A stretch of DNA of 64,000 bases from Archangium primigenium (lineage in GTDB: Bacteria > Myxococcota > Myxococcia > Myxococcales > Myxococcaceae): the NCBI RefSeq assembly GCF_016904885.1, contig NZ_JADWYI010000001.1, forward strand, positions 5,704,001 to 5,768,000. Reading direction: 5' to 3'. Each line of letters begins with the position of its first letter. Positions within the stretch are counted from its first letter, which is position 1. The position numbers were made by a program, and so were the translations under genes. The notes under the pieces were generated by a model that worked only from the letters and a program-made list of their open reading frames with translations, made no database searches and was not told the origin of the DNA. Of the stretch, positions 1-10,400 are shown piece after piece.

Positions 1-1597
1 CGTGCGCGTGTATGACGGCGGCGACCCGAGCGCCATCGCGCCCCCCGCCGTGCTCACGCCCGAGTGCCGCTCGCGCCTGGCGGCGCTCGGCTGCCGGATT
101 CCCCTGGAGTGGCGCGCGCACGAGTTGCGCGGCGTGGAGGTGATCTCCCACGGCCAGCGCGAGGTGGTGCCCGGCACGCCCGGCGGCCTGTGGGTGGTGG
201 ACGGCTGGCCCCAGGGCCAGGGCGGCGTGGCGCTCGTGCGCGAGATGCTCGCGGGGGCGGCCACCGCCCAGGGGGCCAAGTTCATCCAGCGGCGCGTGGA
301 GCGGGTGGAGAACCAGCCCTCCGCGCCGGACGCGCCCGCGGCGGTGCGCAAGTGTGGCCCGCTCATCGTGCGCGCCCAGGGCAGTGGCGAGCGCTTCCAC
401 GCGGTGGCCCTGGCCACGGGCGCGGGGCCCTCGCTGGGCGACGCCTTCTTCCCGGGCTTCCAGCCGGCGCCCACCGTGGCCGCCGTGCAGGCGCGGCTGC
501 GGCCCGCCTCGCTCCAGGCCCCTACCCCGCTCGCCCGGCTGTGGCTCTCGCCCCTGCCCACCGTGGACGGCCTGTGGCTCTTGCCCGGGGCCCAGTCGGT
601 GTACGCGCTCGCCTTCGGCCCCGCGGTGACGCCCGCGGACCTGTGCCAGGCCCTGATGATGGCGGCCCGGGACGGACTCGTGGAGGAGGGCTTCGAGCTC
701 ACCGCCGTGGAGACCACGCGCCTGCCCTACGGGCCGGGCCGCACCCTCGTGGCCCCCGGCCAGCTCGCCGTGGGCGCGGTGGCGCTCGGCCACCCGCTGC
801 AACTCGGCCTCACCGAGACGCTCGCCTCGTGCAGCCGCGCCGCCGTGGCCCTGCTCGACGCGGGACTGGAGAAGCCCGCCCTGGAGCGGCGCTACGTGCG
901 CGACGGCCTCGCCGAGCTGCTCGAGGACGCGACGGCCGGGGCCCGCTGCATCCCCTGGCTGCGCCGCGCGGGCCGCCAGGCGCCTCGTGCCTTCCTCACC
1001 GCCCGCCTGCGCGGCACGTCCGGGGGCATGGGGGGCGGCGGCGTGCTCGGCCTGTCCGCGCCCACGCCCCTCGCCCTGCTCTCCAGCCTGCGCTGGGCCG
1101 GCATCCGCGAGACGCTGGCCTCCTGGGTGCACACCACCCTGGAGCCCCTGCCCACGACGATCCCCGCCATGGAGCCGGACCTCTACTACATCGTGGATGA
1201 CGACCCGGAGCAGCGCGAGGCGATGACGCAGCTGCTGGAGTCCACGGGCGCGCGGGTGGTGGCCTTCGCGGACGAGCTCGCCCTCTTCTGCGCGGTGGCC
1301 CGCCGGCCGCCCACCGCCATCCTCCTGGACGTGGTGCTGCACTGGGTGGACGGCCTGCGGCTGTGCGAGGGCCTCAAGCAGCACCCGCTCACCCGCGACA
1401 CCCGCGTGGTGGTCATGAGCGGCCTCAACCGGCCCCACGTGCGCCAGCGCGCGCTCGACGCCGGCGCCGAGGCCTTCCTGCCCAAGCCCGTGGAGCCCGA
1501 GCGCCTCCTGCGCCAGCTGCTCGGTCTGGTGCCCGCGGCCCCGGCCGTGCCGGCCCCGAGCGCGCTCACCGAGGAGTCGGGGCGCTACGCGTCCTGA
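1..1597 (+). CDS. FAD-dependent oxidoreductase fused to response-regulator receiver domain (5' partial)
   Basis: The reading frame is open at the window edge and the first residues (VRVYDGG) look like the end of the second Rossmann strand, so the GxGxxG dinucleotide-binding start lies upstream and the gene is cut at its 5' end. The body resembles a DAO/amine-oxidase-like FAD protein: a central substrate domain and a closing segment near residues 240-280 (GPGRTLVAPGQLAVGAVALG). From about residue 395 there is a complete receiver domain: acidic DDD pocket, phospho-acceptor Asp in LLDVVL, Ser in VVMSG and Lys in LPKP. Fusion of a flavoprotein to a C-terminal receiver is unusual; it suggests redox chemistry controlled by phosphotransfer (inference). 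The substrate is unknown. It converges on miaA, and the two coding regions overlap at their 3' ends. Confidence 0.7.
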   Translation, partial: VRVYDGGDPSAIAPPAVLTPECRSRLAALGCRIPLEWRAHELRGVEVISHGQREVVPGTPGGLWVVDGWPQGQGGVALVREMLAGAATAQGAKFIQRRVERVENQPSAPDAPAAVRKCGPLIVRAQGSGERFHAVALATGAGPSLGDAFFPGFQPAPTVAAVQARLRPASLQAPTPLARLWLSPLPTVDGLWLLPGAQSVYALAFGPAVTPADLCQALMMAARDGLVEEGFELTAVETTRLPYGPGRTLVAPGQLAVGAVALGHPLQLGLTETLASCSRAAVALLDAGLEKPALERRYVRDGLAELLEDATAGARCIPWLRRAGRQAPRAFLTARLRGTSGGMGGGGVLGLSAPTPLALLSSLRWAGIRETLASWVHTTLEPLPTTIPAMEPDLYYIVDDDPEQREAMTQLLESTGARVVAFADELALFCAVARRPPTAILLDVVLHWVDGLRLCEGLKQHPLTRDTRVVVMSGLNRPHVRQRALDAGAEAFLPKPVEPERLLRQLLGLVPAAPAVPAPSALTEESGRYAS

Positions 1598-2487
1598 AGC
1601 CCGGCATAGGGCGGGGGCACGAAGCGCGCCCCCGGCTCCTTGCGAAACCACGTCATCTGGCGCTTGGCGTAGTGGCGCGTCTCCTGGGCCGTCTGGGCGA
1701 TGGCCTCGCGCTCCGTCAGCCGCCCCTCCACCACCGCGCGCGCCTGCACGTAGCCCACGCTGCGCATGGGCGCGGCCTCGCCATAACCCCGCGCCAGGAG
1801 CGCGCGCACCTCGTCCACCAGTCCCCGCGCGTAGAGCGTCTCCGTGCGCGCGTTGATGGCCTGGTAGAGCGCCTCGCGCGGCGGCTCCAGTACCACCATG
1901 CGAAACGGGTAGCGGCCCCCGGAAAAGGCGTGCTCCCGCCGGAACACCGAGGCGGGCTTGCCCGTCTGGGCGTGGATTTCCAGCGCCCGGATGACGCGCA
2001 ACAGGTCCTGCGGGGGCAGCTTCGCGGCCGACTCCGGATCCACCTCGGCGAGCCGCCGGTGCACGGCCTCGCGGCCCTCGGCGACGGCGAGCGCCTCCAG
2101 CCGCGCGCGCAGCGCGGGATCCGCCCCCGGCGCCTCCACCAGCCCGTGCAGGAGGATGCGCAGGTACATGCCCGTGCCCCCCACGACGAACACCCGCCGG
2201 CCCCGCGCGTGGATGTCCGCGATGGCCGCGTCGGCCCGCCGCTGGTACTCGGCGGCGGAGAAGGGCTCCAGGGGCTCCACCACGGACAGCAGGTGGTGCG
2301 GCACCGCGGCGCACTCGGCCTCCGAGGGCTTGGCGGTGCCGATGTCGAAGTGCCGGTACACCTGCTGCGAGTCCGCGCCGACGATCTCCCCGCCGTGGCG
2401 CAGGGCCAGCGCCACGGCGAGCGCGGACTTGCCCGAGGCGGTGGGGCCGGCGATGACGGTGAGGACCGGCCGCTCCACGGGCGTCAC
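1585..2487 (-). CDS. miaA: tRNA dimethylallyltransferase
   Basis: MiaA transfers a dimethylallyl group to N6 of A37 in tRNAs that read UNN codons. The P-loop GPTASGKS is near residue 14, followed by the family motifs DSQQVYRHFDIGTAKP and GGTGMYL. The length of 300 aa is normal. The start is GTG at 2487, two bases after the hisS stop, so it is the last gene of the run lipoprotein-psd-hisS-miaA. Its 3' end overlaps the convergent flavoprotein-receiver gene by 13 bases. Confidence 0.95.
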   Translation of the reverse strand: MTPVERPVLTVIAGPTASGKSALAVALALRHGGEIVGADSQQVYRHFDIGTAKPSEAECAAVPHHLLSVVEPLEPFSAAEYQRRADAAIADIHARGRRVFVVGGTGMYLRILLHGLVEAPGADPALRARLEALAVAEGREAVHRRLAEVDPESAAKLPPQDLLRVIRALEIHAQTGKPASVFRREHAFSGGRYPFRMVVLEPPREALYQAINARTETLYARGLVDEVRALLARGYGEAAPMRSVGYVQARAVVEGRLTEREAIAQTAQETRHYAKRQMTWFRKEPGARFVPPPYAGLQDA

Positions 2488-2489
2488 GC

Positions 2490-3767
2490 TCAGGCCGTGG
2501 GCTTGGCCGCGGCGTGCAGCGCCTGGGCCAGCTCCGCGAGCTTCACGGGCACCGGCTCACCCCCGGCCATGGGCTTGAGGTTCGCCTGGCCACTCGTGCG
2601 CTCCAGCTCGCCGAGCACCAGCGTGTACGTGGCGCCCACCTTGTCCGCGCGCTTCATCTGGCTCTTGAGGCTGCCGCCGCGCGTGTCCAGCTCCACCCGC
2701 AGGCCCTCGCGGCGCAGCCGGCTCGCGATCGTCAGGGCCTCGTCCGCCGAGCCCTCGTCCGCCACGGCGATGAAGAGCTGGGCCTTCAGGCCGAATGTCT
2801 GGCCGCTCTCGCGCAGGAGCAGGCAGAGCCGGTCGAGCCCCAGCCCGAAGCCCACCGCGGGCACGTCCGGCCCGCCCAGCGCCTTGACCAGCTTGTCGTA
2901 GCGCCCGCCCCCGCCCACGGTGCTCGCCGTGCCCAGGACCGGGTGCGCGGCGATGAACTCGAAGGTGGTGCGCGTGTAGTAGTCGAGCCCCCGCATGATG
3001 CGGTGGTTGACCTCGAAGGCGATGCCCAGGGCGCGCAGCTTGCGCTGCACGTTCTCGAAGTGCTCGCGGCACGGCGTGCACAGGGACTCGAGGATGCTCG
3101 GCGCGGCCTGGGCGATCTGCTGGCAGCGCTCCACCTTGCAGTCCAGCACGCGCAGGGGGTTGCGCTCCAGGCGCACCTTGCAGTCCGCGCACAGCTCGTC
3201 CACGTGCGCGCGCAGGTGCCCCACCAGCTTCTCCTGGTAGGCGGGCCGGCACGCGTCGTCCCCGAGCGAGTTGATGTTGAGCGACACGTCGCGCAGGCCC
3301 AGCGCCTGGAGCAGCTGCACCACCAGGTCCATCATCTCCACGTCCTGGGCGGGCTCCTTCGAGCCGTACGCCTCGGCGCCGATCTGGTGGAACTGCCGGT
3401 AGCGGCCCGTCTTCATGCGCTCGTAGCGGAACATGGGGCCCATGTAGAACCAGCGCGTGAGCGGCTCCTGGTTCAGCACCGAGTGCTCGATGTAGGCGCG
3501 CGCGGCGGGCGCGGTGCCCTCGGGGCGCAGGGACAGGCTGCGGCCGCCCTTGTCCTCGAAGGTGTACATCTCCTTGCCGACGATGTCCGTCTCCTCGCCC
3601 ACGCTGCGCACGAAGAGCGCGGTGTCCTCCACGGTGGGCGTGCGGGCCTCGCCGTAGCCAAAGCGCGCGAAGAGCTCGCGCGCCGTGCGCTCCACGTGCT
3701 GCCACACCTCCACCTCACCCGGGAGGATGTCGTTCATCCCCTTGGGGCCGGCGATCTTCTGGCTCAC
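2490..3767 (-). CDS. hisS: Histidine-tRNA ligase
   Basis: Class II aminoacyl-tRNA synthetase that charges tRNA-His. The N-terminus is the characteristic KGMNDILPGE. Motif 2 is seen as FRYERMKTGRYRQFHQIGAE, the histidine-binding signature as GGGGRYDKLV and motif 3 as GFGLGLDRL. The C-terminal anticodon-binding domain follows (residues about 325-425). The length is 425 aa from a GTG start at 3767. That GTG overlaps the psd stop codon as GTGA, so translation is probably coupled to psd. The frame stays open far upstream, but nothing there resembles HisRS. Confidence 0.95.
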   Translation of the reverse strand: MSQKIAGPKGMNDILPGEVEVWQHVERTARELFARFGYGEARTPTVEDTALFVRSVGEETDIVGKEMYTFEDKGGRSLSLRPEGTAPAARAYIEHSVLNQEPLTRWFYMGPMFRYERMKTGRYRQFHQIGAEAYGSKEPAQDVEMMDLVVQLLQALGLRDVSLNINSLGDDACRPAYQEKLVGHLRAHVDELCADCKVRLERNPLRVLDCKVERCQQIAQAAPSILESLCTPCREHFENVQRKLRALGIAFEVNHRIMRGLDYYTRTTFEFIAAHPVLGTASTVGGGGRYDKLVKALGGPDVPAVGFGLGLDRLCLLLRESGQTFGLKAQLFIAVADEGSADEALTIASRLRREGLRVELDTRGGSLKSQMKRADKVGATYTLVLGELERTSGQANLKPMAGGEPVPVKLAELAQALHAAAKPTA

Positions 3768-4606
3768 GGAATCTCCCCGATGCGACTGCCCAGGCGCACC
3801 ACGGCCTCGGGCACCAGGCTCTCGGCCCACTTCACCCGGCCCGGCTCGAACAGCAGGATGACGGTGGAGCCCATCTCGAAGCGGCCCAATTCCCCGCCCT
3901 TCTCCACGGCGATGGCCGTGTCGTAGCGGTGCACCTTGCCCGGCTTGCCCTGGTGGGTGATGACGTCCTCGTAGGCGGCCTTGATGCGCGACACGCAGGT
4001 CGCGCCCACCTTCACCACGGCGCACTTGCCCGCCACGGTGTCCAGGTACGTGATGAGCCGCTCGTTCACGCAGAACAGCGACTGCTTGTTCTTCACCGAC
4101 GCGGGATTCACCGGCCAGAACTCGCCCGGGATGTACGCGTAGCCGGTGATGGTGCCGCCCAGCGGCGCGTGGATGCGGTGGTAGTCCCGCGGCGACAGGT
4201 AGATGGTCGTCCAGGCGCCGCCGTGGAAGGGCTTCGCCGCCGCCTCGTCCCCGAGCAGCTCGCCCACCGAGTAGTGGATGTCCTTGGCCTGCAGCACCCG
4301 GCCGTGCTCGGAGTAGCCCACCTGGGACACGGCGCCGTCCACCGGGGACACCACGACCTTCTCGCCCGGATCGATGGTGCGCGCCCCCACCTTGAGCCCG
4401 CGGGTGAAGAACTCGGCGAACGTGGGGTAGTGCTCGAGCGCGTGCTCGGCCTCGGCCATGTCCACCTTGTACATCTTCGCGAACGTCTTGATGGCCGCGC
4501 GGTGCAGCGGCGCGGGCACGGGCAGACGCGTGGCCATCCCCACCGCCGTGGACAGGGCGGACTTGGGGAGGATCTGCATGAGCTTCATGAAGTTCTGTTC
4601 GTCCAT
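3764..4606 (-). CDS. psd: Phosphatidylserine decarboxylase proenzyme
   Basis: This membrane enzyme makes phosphatidylethanolamine from phosphatidylserine and self-cleaves to form a pyruvoyl group. The catalytic Asp is in SPVDGAV (about residue 90) and the conserved His is in SPRDYHRIHAP (about 140-148). The self-cleavage motif is FEMGSTVILLF, with the Ser near residue 247; it reads MGST here rather than the common LGST. The 280-aa length and the N-terminus (ILPKSALST) fit the long proteobacterial class. It sits between a lipoprotein gene and hisS, and shares a GTGA overlap with hisS. Confidence 0.94.
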   Translation of the reverse strand: MDEQNFMKLMQILPKSALSTAVGMATRLPVPAPLHRAAIKTFAKMYKVDMAEAEHALEHYPTFAEFFTRGLKVGARTIDPGEKVVVSPVDGAVSQVGYSEHGRVLQAKDIHYSVGELLGDEAAAKPFHGGAWTTIYLSPRDYHRIHAPLGGTITGYAYIPGEFWPVNPASVKNKQSLFCVNERLITYLDTVAGKCAVVKVGATCVSRIKAAYEDVITHQGKPGKVHRYDTAIAVEKGGELGRFEMGSTVILLFEPGRVKWAESLVPEAVVRLGSRIGEIP

Positions 4607-4645
4607 GAGGAAGAAGGCCTCGGGGGGAAGAGGAAGGAAGAAGGG

Positions 4646-5359
4646 TTAACGGCCCGCGTCGCGCGCCGGCGGACCCATGCCGCCGTCCGGGGAGAGGGCC
4701 TGGAGCGCGCTCTTGGGCGCCAGACCGAGAACCTTGCCGTTTTCGATGATCATCAACTGGTCCTGGAGCGAGGCGTACTGCTGGCGACACGCCGGGCGCG
4801 CCGCCAATTCCCAGCTCTCGCGGATGCCCCGACCCTGCACCTGGAGCGACTCGCCCCGCTGGAAGCAGCCCGAGAAGCCGCTGGACAACGCCGCCACCGC
4901 GGTGCCAATGCCCGGCGCGCCGCCCGTGCCCGCGTCCGTCCCGGCGTCGGCCGCCTGCTCGGGGGGCTCGGGCGGAGGCGCGCTCGGCACGTAGCCGCCC
5001 GTGCCACCGGGAGGCATGGCGCCGGGCGTCCGGGCGCTCTCCCGGGCGGCTTCCTGCTCGCGCAGCTCTCCGCTCACGCGCTGCTTGCCCTCGTCGATGC
5101 GCTGGCGCAGCTCCCGGGCCGACGCGGCGTCCAGGCTGTCCGTGGGCACCTGGGCGAGCAGGCCCTCGATGGCCTCCAGCTCGGGGTCCACGAAGGCCTG
5201 GTCCCCCTGGGCGGCGTAGAGCTTGCCGAAGCGGGTCTGCGCCTCCACGTAGGCCTCGGAGGGCTGGGCGGGTTTGCGGCAGGCCAGGGGGGTGGCCAAC
5301 AGGACGACGGTCACGAGGCCGGCGAGCTTCCGGCCAACTCGGGGGCGGTAGGGGCGCAC
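4646..5359 (-). CDS. Hypothetical lipoprotein upstream of psd
   Basis: The 237-aa product has a basic start, a hydrophobic stretch and a lipobox (LLATPLAC, Cys about 27), so it is predicted to be exported and lipidated. The mature part begins with a helical, charged region (residues 30-105), followed by a Pro/Gly/Ala linker (about 108-150) and a C-terminal domain with two Cys residues (SGCFQRG and RPACRQQ) that could form a disulfide. I do not recognise the family. It lies 39 bases upstream of psd on the same strand and probably heads that transcription unit. Confidence 0.75.
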   Translation of the reverse strand: MRPYRPRVGRKLAGLVTVVLLATPLACRKPAQPSEAYVEAQTRFGKLYAAQGDQAFVDPELEAIEGLLAQVPTDSLDAASARELRQRIDEGKQRVSGELREQEAARESARTPGAMPPGGTGGYVPSAPPPEPPEQAADAGTDAGTGGAPGIGTAVAALSSGFSGCFQRGESLQVQGRGIRESWELAARPACRQQYASLQDQLMIIENGKVLGLAPKSALQALSPDGGMGPPARDAGR

Positions 5360-5436
5360 AGGGCCGGTTTTCTACGCCATTTCCCGGCCCGCGCACCCCT
5401 TTTTCGCTCCGGCGTTGGCCTAGGCTCGCGCCCCCC

Positions 5437-7353
5437 ATGCCCTCCCCCACCGAAGTGCTGCGCTCCGTGTTCGGCTTTCCAGGCTTTCGCGGCGGCCAGG
5501 AGCCCGTCGTCTCGCGCCTCCTGGAGGGCCGCTCGGTGCTGGCCATCTTCCCCACCGGCGCGGGCAAGAGCCTGTGCTACCAGCTGCCCGCGCTGATGCT
5601 CGAGGGGCTCACCCTGGTCGTCTCGCCCCTCATCGCGCTGATGAAGGATCAGCTCGACTTCCTCACGCGCCAGGGCGTGCGCGCCGCGCGGATCGACTCG
5701 ACGCTCGGGCCGGACGAGCTGCGCCAGGTGTACGCGGACCTGCGCGCGGGCACGCTCCAATTGCTCTACGTCGCCCCCGAGCGCCTGGCCAACGAGCGCT
5801 TCCTCCAGACGCTCAAGGGCCTCCGCCTGTCCATGCTCGCGGTGGACGAGGCCCACTGCATCAGCGAGTGGGGCCACAACTTCCGGCCCGAGTACATGAA
5901 GCTCGCCCCGCTCGCGCGCACCCTGGGCGTGGAGCGCGTGCTGGCGCTCACCGCCACGGCCACGCCCTCGGTGGCGCGCGACATCGCCGCCGCGTTCGGC
6001 ATCGCCGCGGGGGACGTCGTGCAGACGGGCTTCCACCGCCCCAACCTCACCCTGCGCGTGACGCCCACCGGGGGCGGCGACGCGCGGCGCGAGCTGCTCT
6101 TGCAGCGGCTCGGCGCCCGGGCGCGCGGCGCGACGATCATCTACGTCACGCTCCAGCGCACCGCCGAGGAGCTGGCCACGTTCCTGCGCGGCCACGGCCA
6201 CGACGCGCTCGCCTACCACGCCGGCATGGAGCCCGAGGCGCGCCACGCGGTGCAGGACCGGTTCATGGCCTCCCCGGACGCGGTGGTGGTCGCGACGATC
6301 GCCTTCGGCATGGGCATCGACAAGAGCGACATCCGCGCCGTCTACCACTACAACCTGCCCAAGAGCCTGGAGAACCACGCGCAGGAGATCGGCCGCGCGG
6401 GACGCGATGGCCAGCCCTCGGACTGCGAGCTGCTCGCGGCCCGCGAGGACGTGACGGTGCTGGAGAACTTCACCTTCGGCGACACCCCCACCCCCGAGGC
6501 CGTGGCGGGTGTGCTCGAGCACGTGCTCGGCCAGGGCGAGACGTTCGACCTGTCCGTCCACGAGCTGTCCGGCACCCACGACGTGCGCCCGCTGGTCATC
6601 GAGACGCTGCTCACCTACCTGGAGCTGGACGGGCTCATCGAGTCCACCGGCCCCTTCTACAACGCGTACAAGTTCCAGGAACTCAAGCCCCTGGACGAGG
6701 CCATCGCCGGCTTCGACGCCGCGCGCGCGGCCTTCCTGCGGGGCGTGTTCGCCCACGCCGAGCGCAAGCGCACCTGGAGCGTGCTGGACCTGGCCACGGT
6801 GATGCGCGAGACGGGCGAGCCGCGCGCGCGCATCGTCGCGGCCCTCAACTATCTGGAGGAGCAGGAGGTGCTCAAGCTCCAGGTGACGGGGGTGCGCCAG
6901 GGCTACCGGAAGAAGGCCCGGAGCGTCGGTGCCGAGGCGCTCACCCGCACGATGCAGGAGCGCTTCCTCGAGCGCGAGGCGCGGGACGCGCGGCGGCTGG
7001 GCCAAGTGCTGGCCTTCGTGGACCACGCGGGGTGCCGCACCCGCTTCCTGCTCGCGTACTTCGGCGAGGAGCTGGGAAAGGACTGTGGCCACTGCGACGT
7101 GTGCGCGGGCGAGCACCCCGGCGTGCTGCCCCCGGCCCCGGACGCCGAGGCGCGCGAGGCCCAGGTGCGCGCGGAGGTGGCCCGCATGCGCGCCGAGCGC
7201 CAGGACGCCCTCGCCTCCCCGCGCCAGCTCGCGCGCTTCCTGTGCGGCATCACCTCGCCGAGCGCCACGCGCGCGAAGCTCACGCGCCACCCGCGCTTTG
7301 GCGCACTCTCGGACGTCCCCTTCCAGCAGGTGCTCGACCTCGCGAGGCCGTGA
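5437..7353 (+). CDS. recQ: ATP-dependent DNA helicase RecQ
   Basis: 3'-5' DNA helicase of recombination and fork repair. The Walker A motif is FPTGAGKS (about 38-45), motif II is the DEAH box AVDEAHCISEWGH (about 135-147), and the helicase C-terminal lobe carries IAFGMGIDKSDIR and QEIGRAGRDG. Family RecQ zinc ligands are visible in the cluster C-RTRF...CGHCDVC around residues 530-562. The protein is 638 aa. After the zinc/RQC part only about 75 residues follow and I do not see a clear HRDC domain, unlike E. coli RecQ. The gene diverges from the lipoprotein/psd operon across a 77-base gap. Confidence 0.93.
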   Translation: MPSPTEVLRSVFGFPGFRGGQEPVVSRLLEGRSVLAIFPTGAGKSLCYQLPALMLEGLTLVVSPLIALMKDQLDFLTRQGVRAARIDSTLGPDELRQVYADLRAGTLQLLYVAPERLANERFLQTLKGLRLSMLAVDEAHCISEWGHNFRPEYMKLAPLARTLGVERVLALTATATPSVARDIAAAFGIAAGDVVQTGFHRPNLTLRVTPTGGGDARRELLLQRLGARARGATIIYVTLQRTAEELATFLRGHGHDALAYHAGMEPEARHAVQDRFMASPDAVVVATIAFGMGIDKSDIRAVYHYNLPKSLENHAQEIGRAGRDGQPSDCELLAAREDVTVLENFTFGDTPTPEAVAGVLEHVLGQGETFDLSVHELSGTHDVRPLVIETLLTYLELDGLIESTGPFYNAYKFQELKPLDEAIAGFDAARAAFLRGVFAHAERKRTWSVLDLATVMRETGEPRARIVAALNYLEEQEVLKLQVTGVRQGYRKKARSVGAEALTRTMQERFLEREARDARRLGQVLAFVDHAGCRTRFLLAYFGEELGKDCGHCDVCAGEHPGVLPPAPDAEAREAQVRAEVARMRAERQDALASPRQLARFLCGITSPSATRAKLTRHPRFGALSDVPFQQVLDLARP

Positions 7354-7429
7354 GGTCTCCCCCCTTCTCCCCACGCCACGTCCAGTGCTCAACTGGGCGC
7401 GCGGCACGTGCGTGGGAGAAGAGGTCTCG

Positions 7430-10400
7430 ATGTCTCGTGGAGTCTTGAGGTGGCTGTGGGTGGCGGGCCTCGCGCTCGCCCTGTCGGGCTGTGAGTACTT
7501 CCAGGACGAGCCGGAGGTCCTTCCCCCCGACAAGCCGGTGGTGACGGTGCCGCGCTTCGCCGAGGCGCCCTTCATCATCCCCCTGGGCGAGCCGCTCACC
7601 CTCACCGCGTACGTGAACAACCCGGACGGCTCGCCCGCCACGGGCTACGAGTTCTACTGGAACGGGTGGGATCCGAACGGCGGCGAGGTGAAGGCCGAGT
7701 TCGGCCACCCCGCGCCGGGCGTGGAGACGGTGACGCTCACGTTCCTGCGGGAGATCCGCCTGGACGTCAGCGTGACGGTGACGGTGGTGAACGCGGTGAA
7801 CGCGGTGGGCGCGGCGGTGGCGCGGGTGCGGCCCGAGCGGGTCGTGGCCTGGGGCGGCACGACGCGCGAGGTGCTGCCCTTCCAGCAGGAGGTGGCCCTG
7901 CGCGTGGGCGAGGCACGCCCCACGGCCGCCCTGCCCCACGGCCAGCGCAACCCCGCCGAGCCCAACGTGCGCATCCTCGGCAAGGAGCCCCTGGGCTACG
8001 CCACCGCGAATCCCGCCATCGCCACCGTGGACGCCACGGGCGTGGTGCGCGGCGTGGCGCCCGGGCAGACGACGCTCACCTTCCAGAGCCCCACGGGGGC
8101 CACGGCCAGCATCCCCGTGCGCGTGCAGACGGGCGCGCTGGAGCCCGCGGCGGAGGGCGCCTGGCCCACGGATGGCGTGGGGCCCTCGGCCATCCGCTCG
8201 GACTACGGCGCGCGGCTCCTGGCGGGCAAGGACGCGGTGGACGATCAGCTGGCGGTGGACTCCCAGGGCCGGGCCTTCGCCGTCCTGACGGGGGGCGCGC
8301 GCACCGCCACCCTGGCGTCGCTGACGATCCAGTCGGTGCTGCTCTCGCGCTGGACGGGCTCGGGGCTCGGTGTCGAGTGGGTGAGCCAGCCGTGGGACGC
8401 CGCCGAGGATCCGCGCCTGGTCCTGGACGCGCGTGACGTGCCCTACGTCACCTATACCTCCCGGCACTTCGGGGACATCGTCGTGGCGGACCGCCCGGCC
8501 GAGGGCGCGCCGGACACCTGGCGCCACCGGCGGCTGCCCATGGACCTGGGGCTCGCGGCGGACGCGGGGCTCAGGCCCCCGCAGTACGTGGGCCGGCACG
8601 CGCTGTCCCACGTGGCCATGCTGCCGCGCGAGGGCGGCGGCGTGTGGATCGCCTGGTGGATGGCGGACCGCTTCGACGATCAGAACCCCACCTACCAGAC
8701 CACCGAGTTCCTGGAGACGCCGGCCCAGTGCGCCGAGGTCATCAAGCTCGCGGAGGTGACGGACGACGCGGTGAAGACGCAGGAGGTGCTCGTGCGCTGG
8801 AACGGCCCGCCGCTGGCGGCCACCTGTGACGCGTACGCCCTCAAGTCCACGCGCACGGACATGCCCCTGCATCTGCTGCCGCCCGCGCCAGGCGAGCGGC
8901 TGCCCCGGGTGCTGTCCACCCACGACAAGCCCCTGATGCTCCACGAGTCCAAGGGCGGCACCTGGACGGCGCGGGAGCTGGCGCATCCGATCATCCGCTC
9001 CACGGGGTTCGAGGGCCCGAACTTCGTGACGCTCGTGCGGCCGGAGACGCCGGGCGGGAGCACGGTGCTCCTGAGCTACGACGCGCTCACGGGCGCGCTG
9101 CCCGCGGACGTGTCCTTCAACGCCCTGCCCGGCCAGGAGCCGCTGGCCTCCTTCGCCTTCGAGGGCGGAGACTCCTCGCGCCAGACGCTCTACTTCGGCT
9201 TCCAGTCCGAGGGTCGGCTGTTCTCGGGCTCGGGCTTCGTGGGGCCGCTCGTGGTGCGCACGAGCCTGGGCGGCTTCTTCAAGGACGAGCCCACGGGGCC
9301 CTGGGTCGCGCCCACGCGGGCCTACAACTCGCAGTGGAGCCTGGACTTCCCCATGCGGGGCCATGCCCACCGGGGCACGCGGCTGCACCTGCTCTCGGAG
9401 ACCTCGAGGGGCGTGCCCCAGCTCCTCTCGCGCGGCCTGCCCCCGGCGGAGCCGCTGTCCACCGCGCCCGAGACGCGGGGCGCGCGCCTGGGGACCACGC
9501 CCGTCACGCCCCGGGTGTCCACGGCCCCGATCGTGCTCGCGGACGGCGCGCGCTACCTGCTCACGGACCTCGTCGACAGCTCCGTGCCCGGAGGCGTCCT
9601 GCGCTCGGAGGGGCCGGGCCAGCCCTTCGTCCCCCGGCGCGCGCGCATCGGGGGCGAGGCGCTCTTCTCGGCGCGCCGGCTCTGGCACTCGGGCGGGGGG
9701 CTGTTCCTGCTGGAGGAGCAGGGCTCGGCGCTGCGGGTCCACCGCTCGGCGGACCAGGGCGCGAGCTTCTCGGCCGTGAGCACCACCCCGCGCCCCGCCG
9801 CGCCCCTGGAGGCCGCGTGGGTGCATGCCGGGGGCTCGGGGCCGCTCTTCGCGATGTTCTTCGACAAGCTCCAGTCCTTCGACTTCCAGTGGGGCTTCTC
9901 CCCCAACGCCGCCACCACGCCGCCGACGATCGTCCCGGGCTTCACCGCGGCCGAGCGGGGTCGGCTGGTGGTGCTCCACGGCGCGCTGCTGCCCACGTCC
10001 ACGGGCGTACTGCTCGCGGTGGACGCGCTGAAGAACGACGGCACGGGGAGCCACGCCCAGCTCCTGCTGCGCCAGTACGACCTGACGGGCACGCTCGTGT
10101 CCGAGCGCACGGTGGATCCGCTGCTGCGGCCGGGCATCTACCTGCGCGCGGAGGGCGCGGCGCTCGCCGGAGACGACACGCTGGTGTGGGTGACGGACAG
10201 GGACGTGCGCCGGGTGGACCTGACGACGGGGGCCGTCACCCACGCCGACCTGCCCGCCAGGAACATGCAGGAGCCCGTCCTGGCGCCGGTGCGGCTCGCG
10301 GATGGCCGGCTGCTCTTGCCCGTCACCGAGCGGGTGCGGCCCCACGTGCACCACGCGGGCTACCGGCTGTCGGCGGATGGGCTGACCTGGGGGCCCTTCC

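Noticed and set aside
3768-5567. N-terminal extension of HisRS through the open upstream frame
   Set aside because: The extension is antisense-like low-complexity sequence overlapping psd and the lipoprotein gene; HisRS begins at KGMNDILPGE.
7280-10354. Long open frame antisense to the BIG2 lipoprotein gene
   Set aside because: GC-rich third positions leave antisense frames open; the predicted product is His/Arg/Gly/Ala-rich without domains, while the plus-strand frame has a signal peptide and BIG2 domain.
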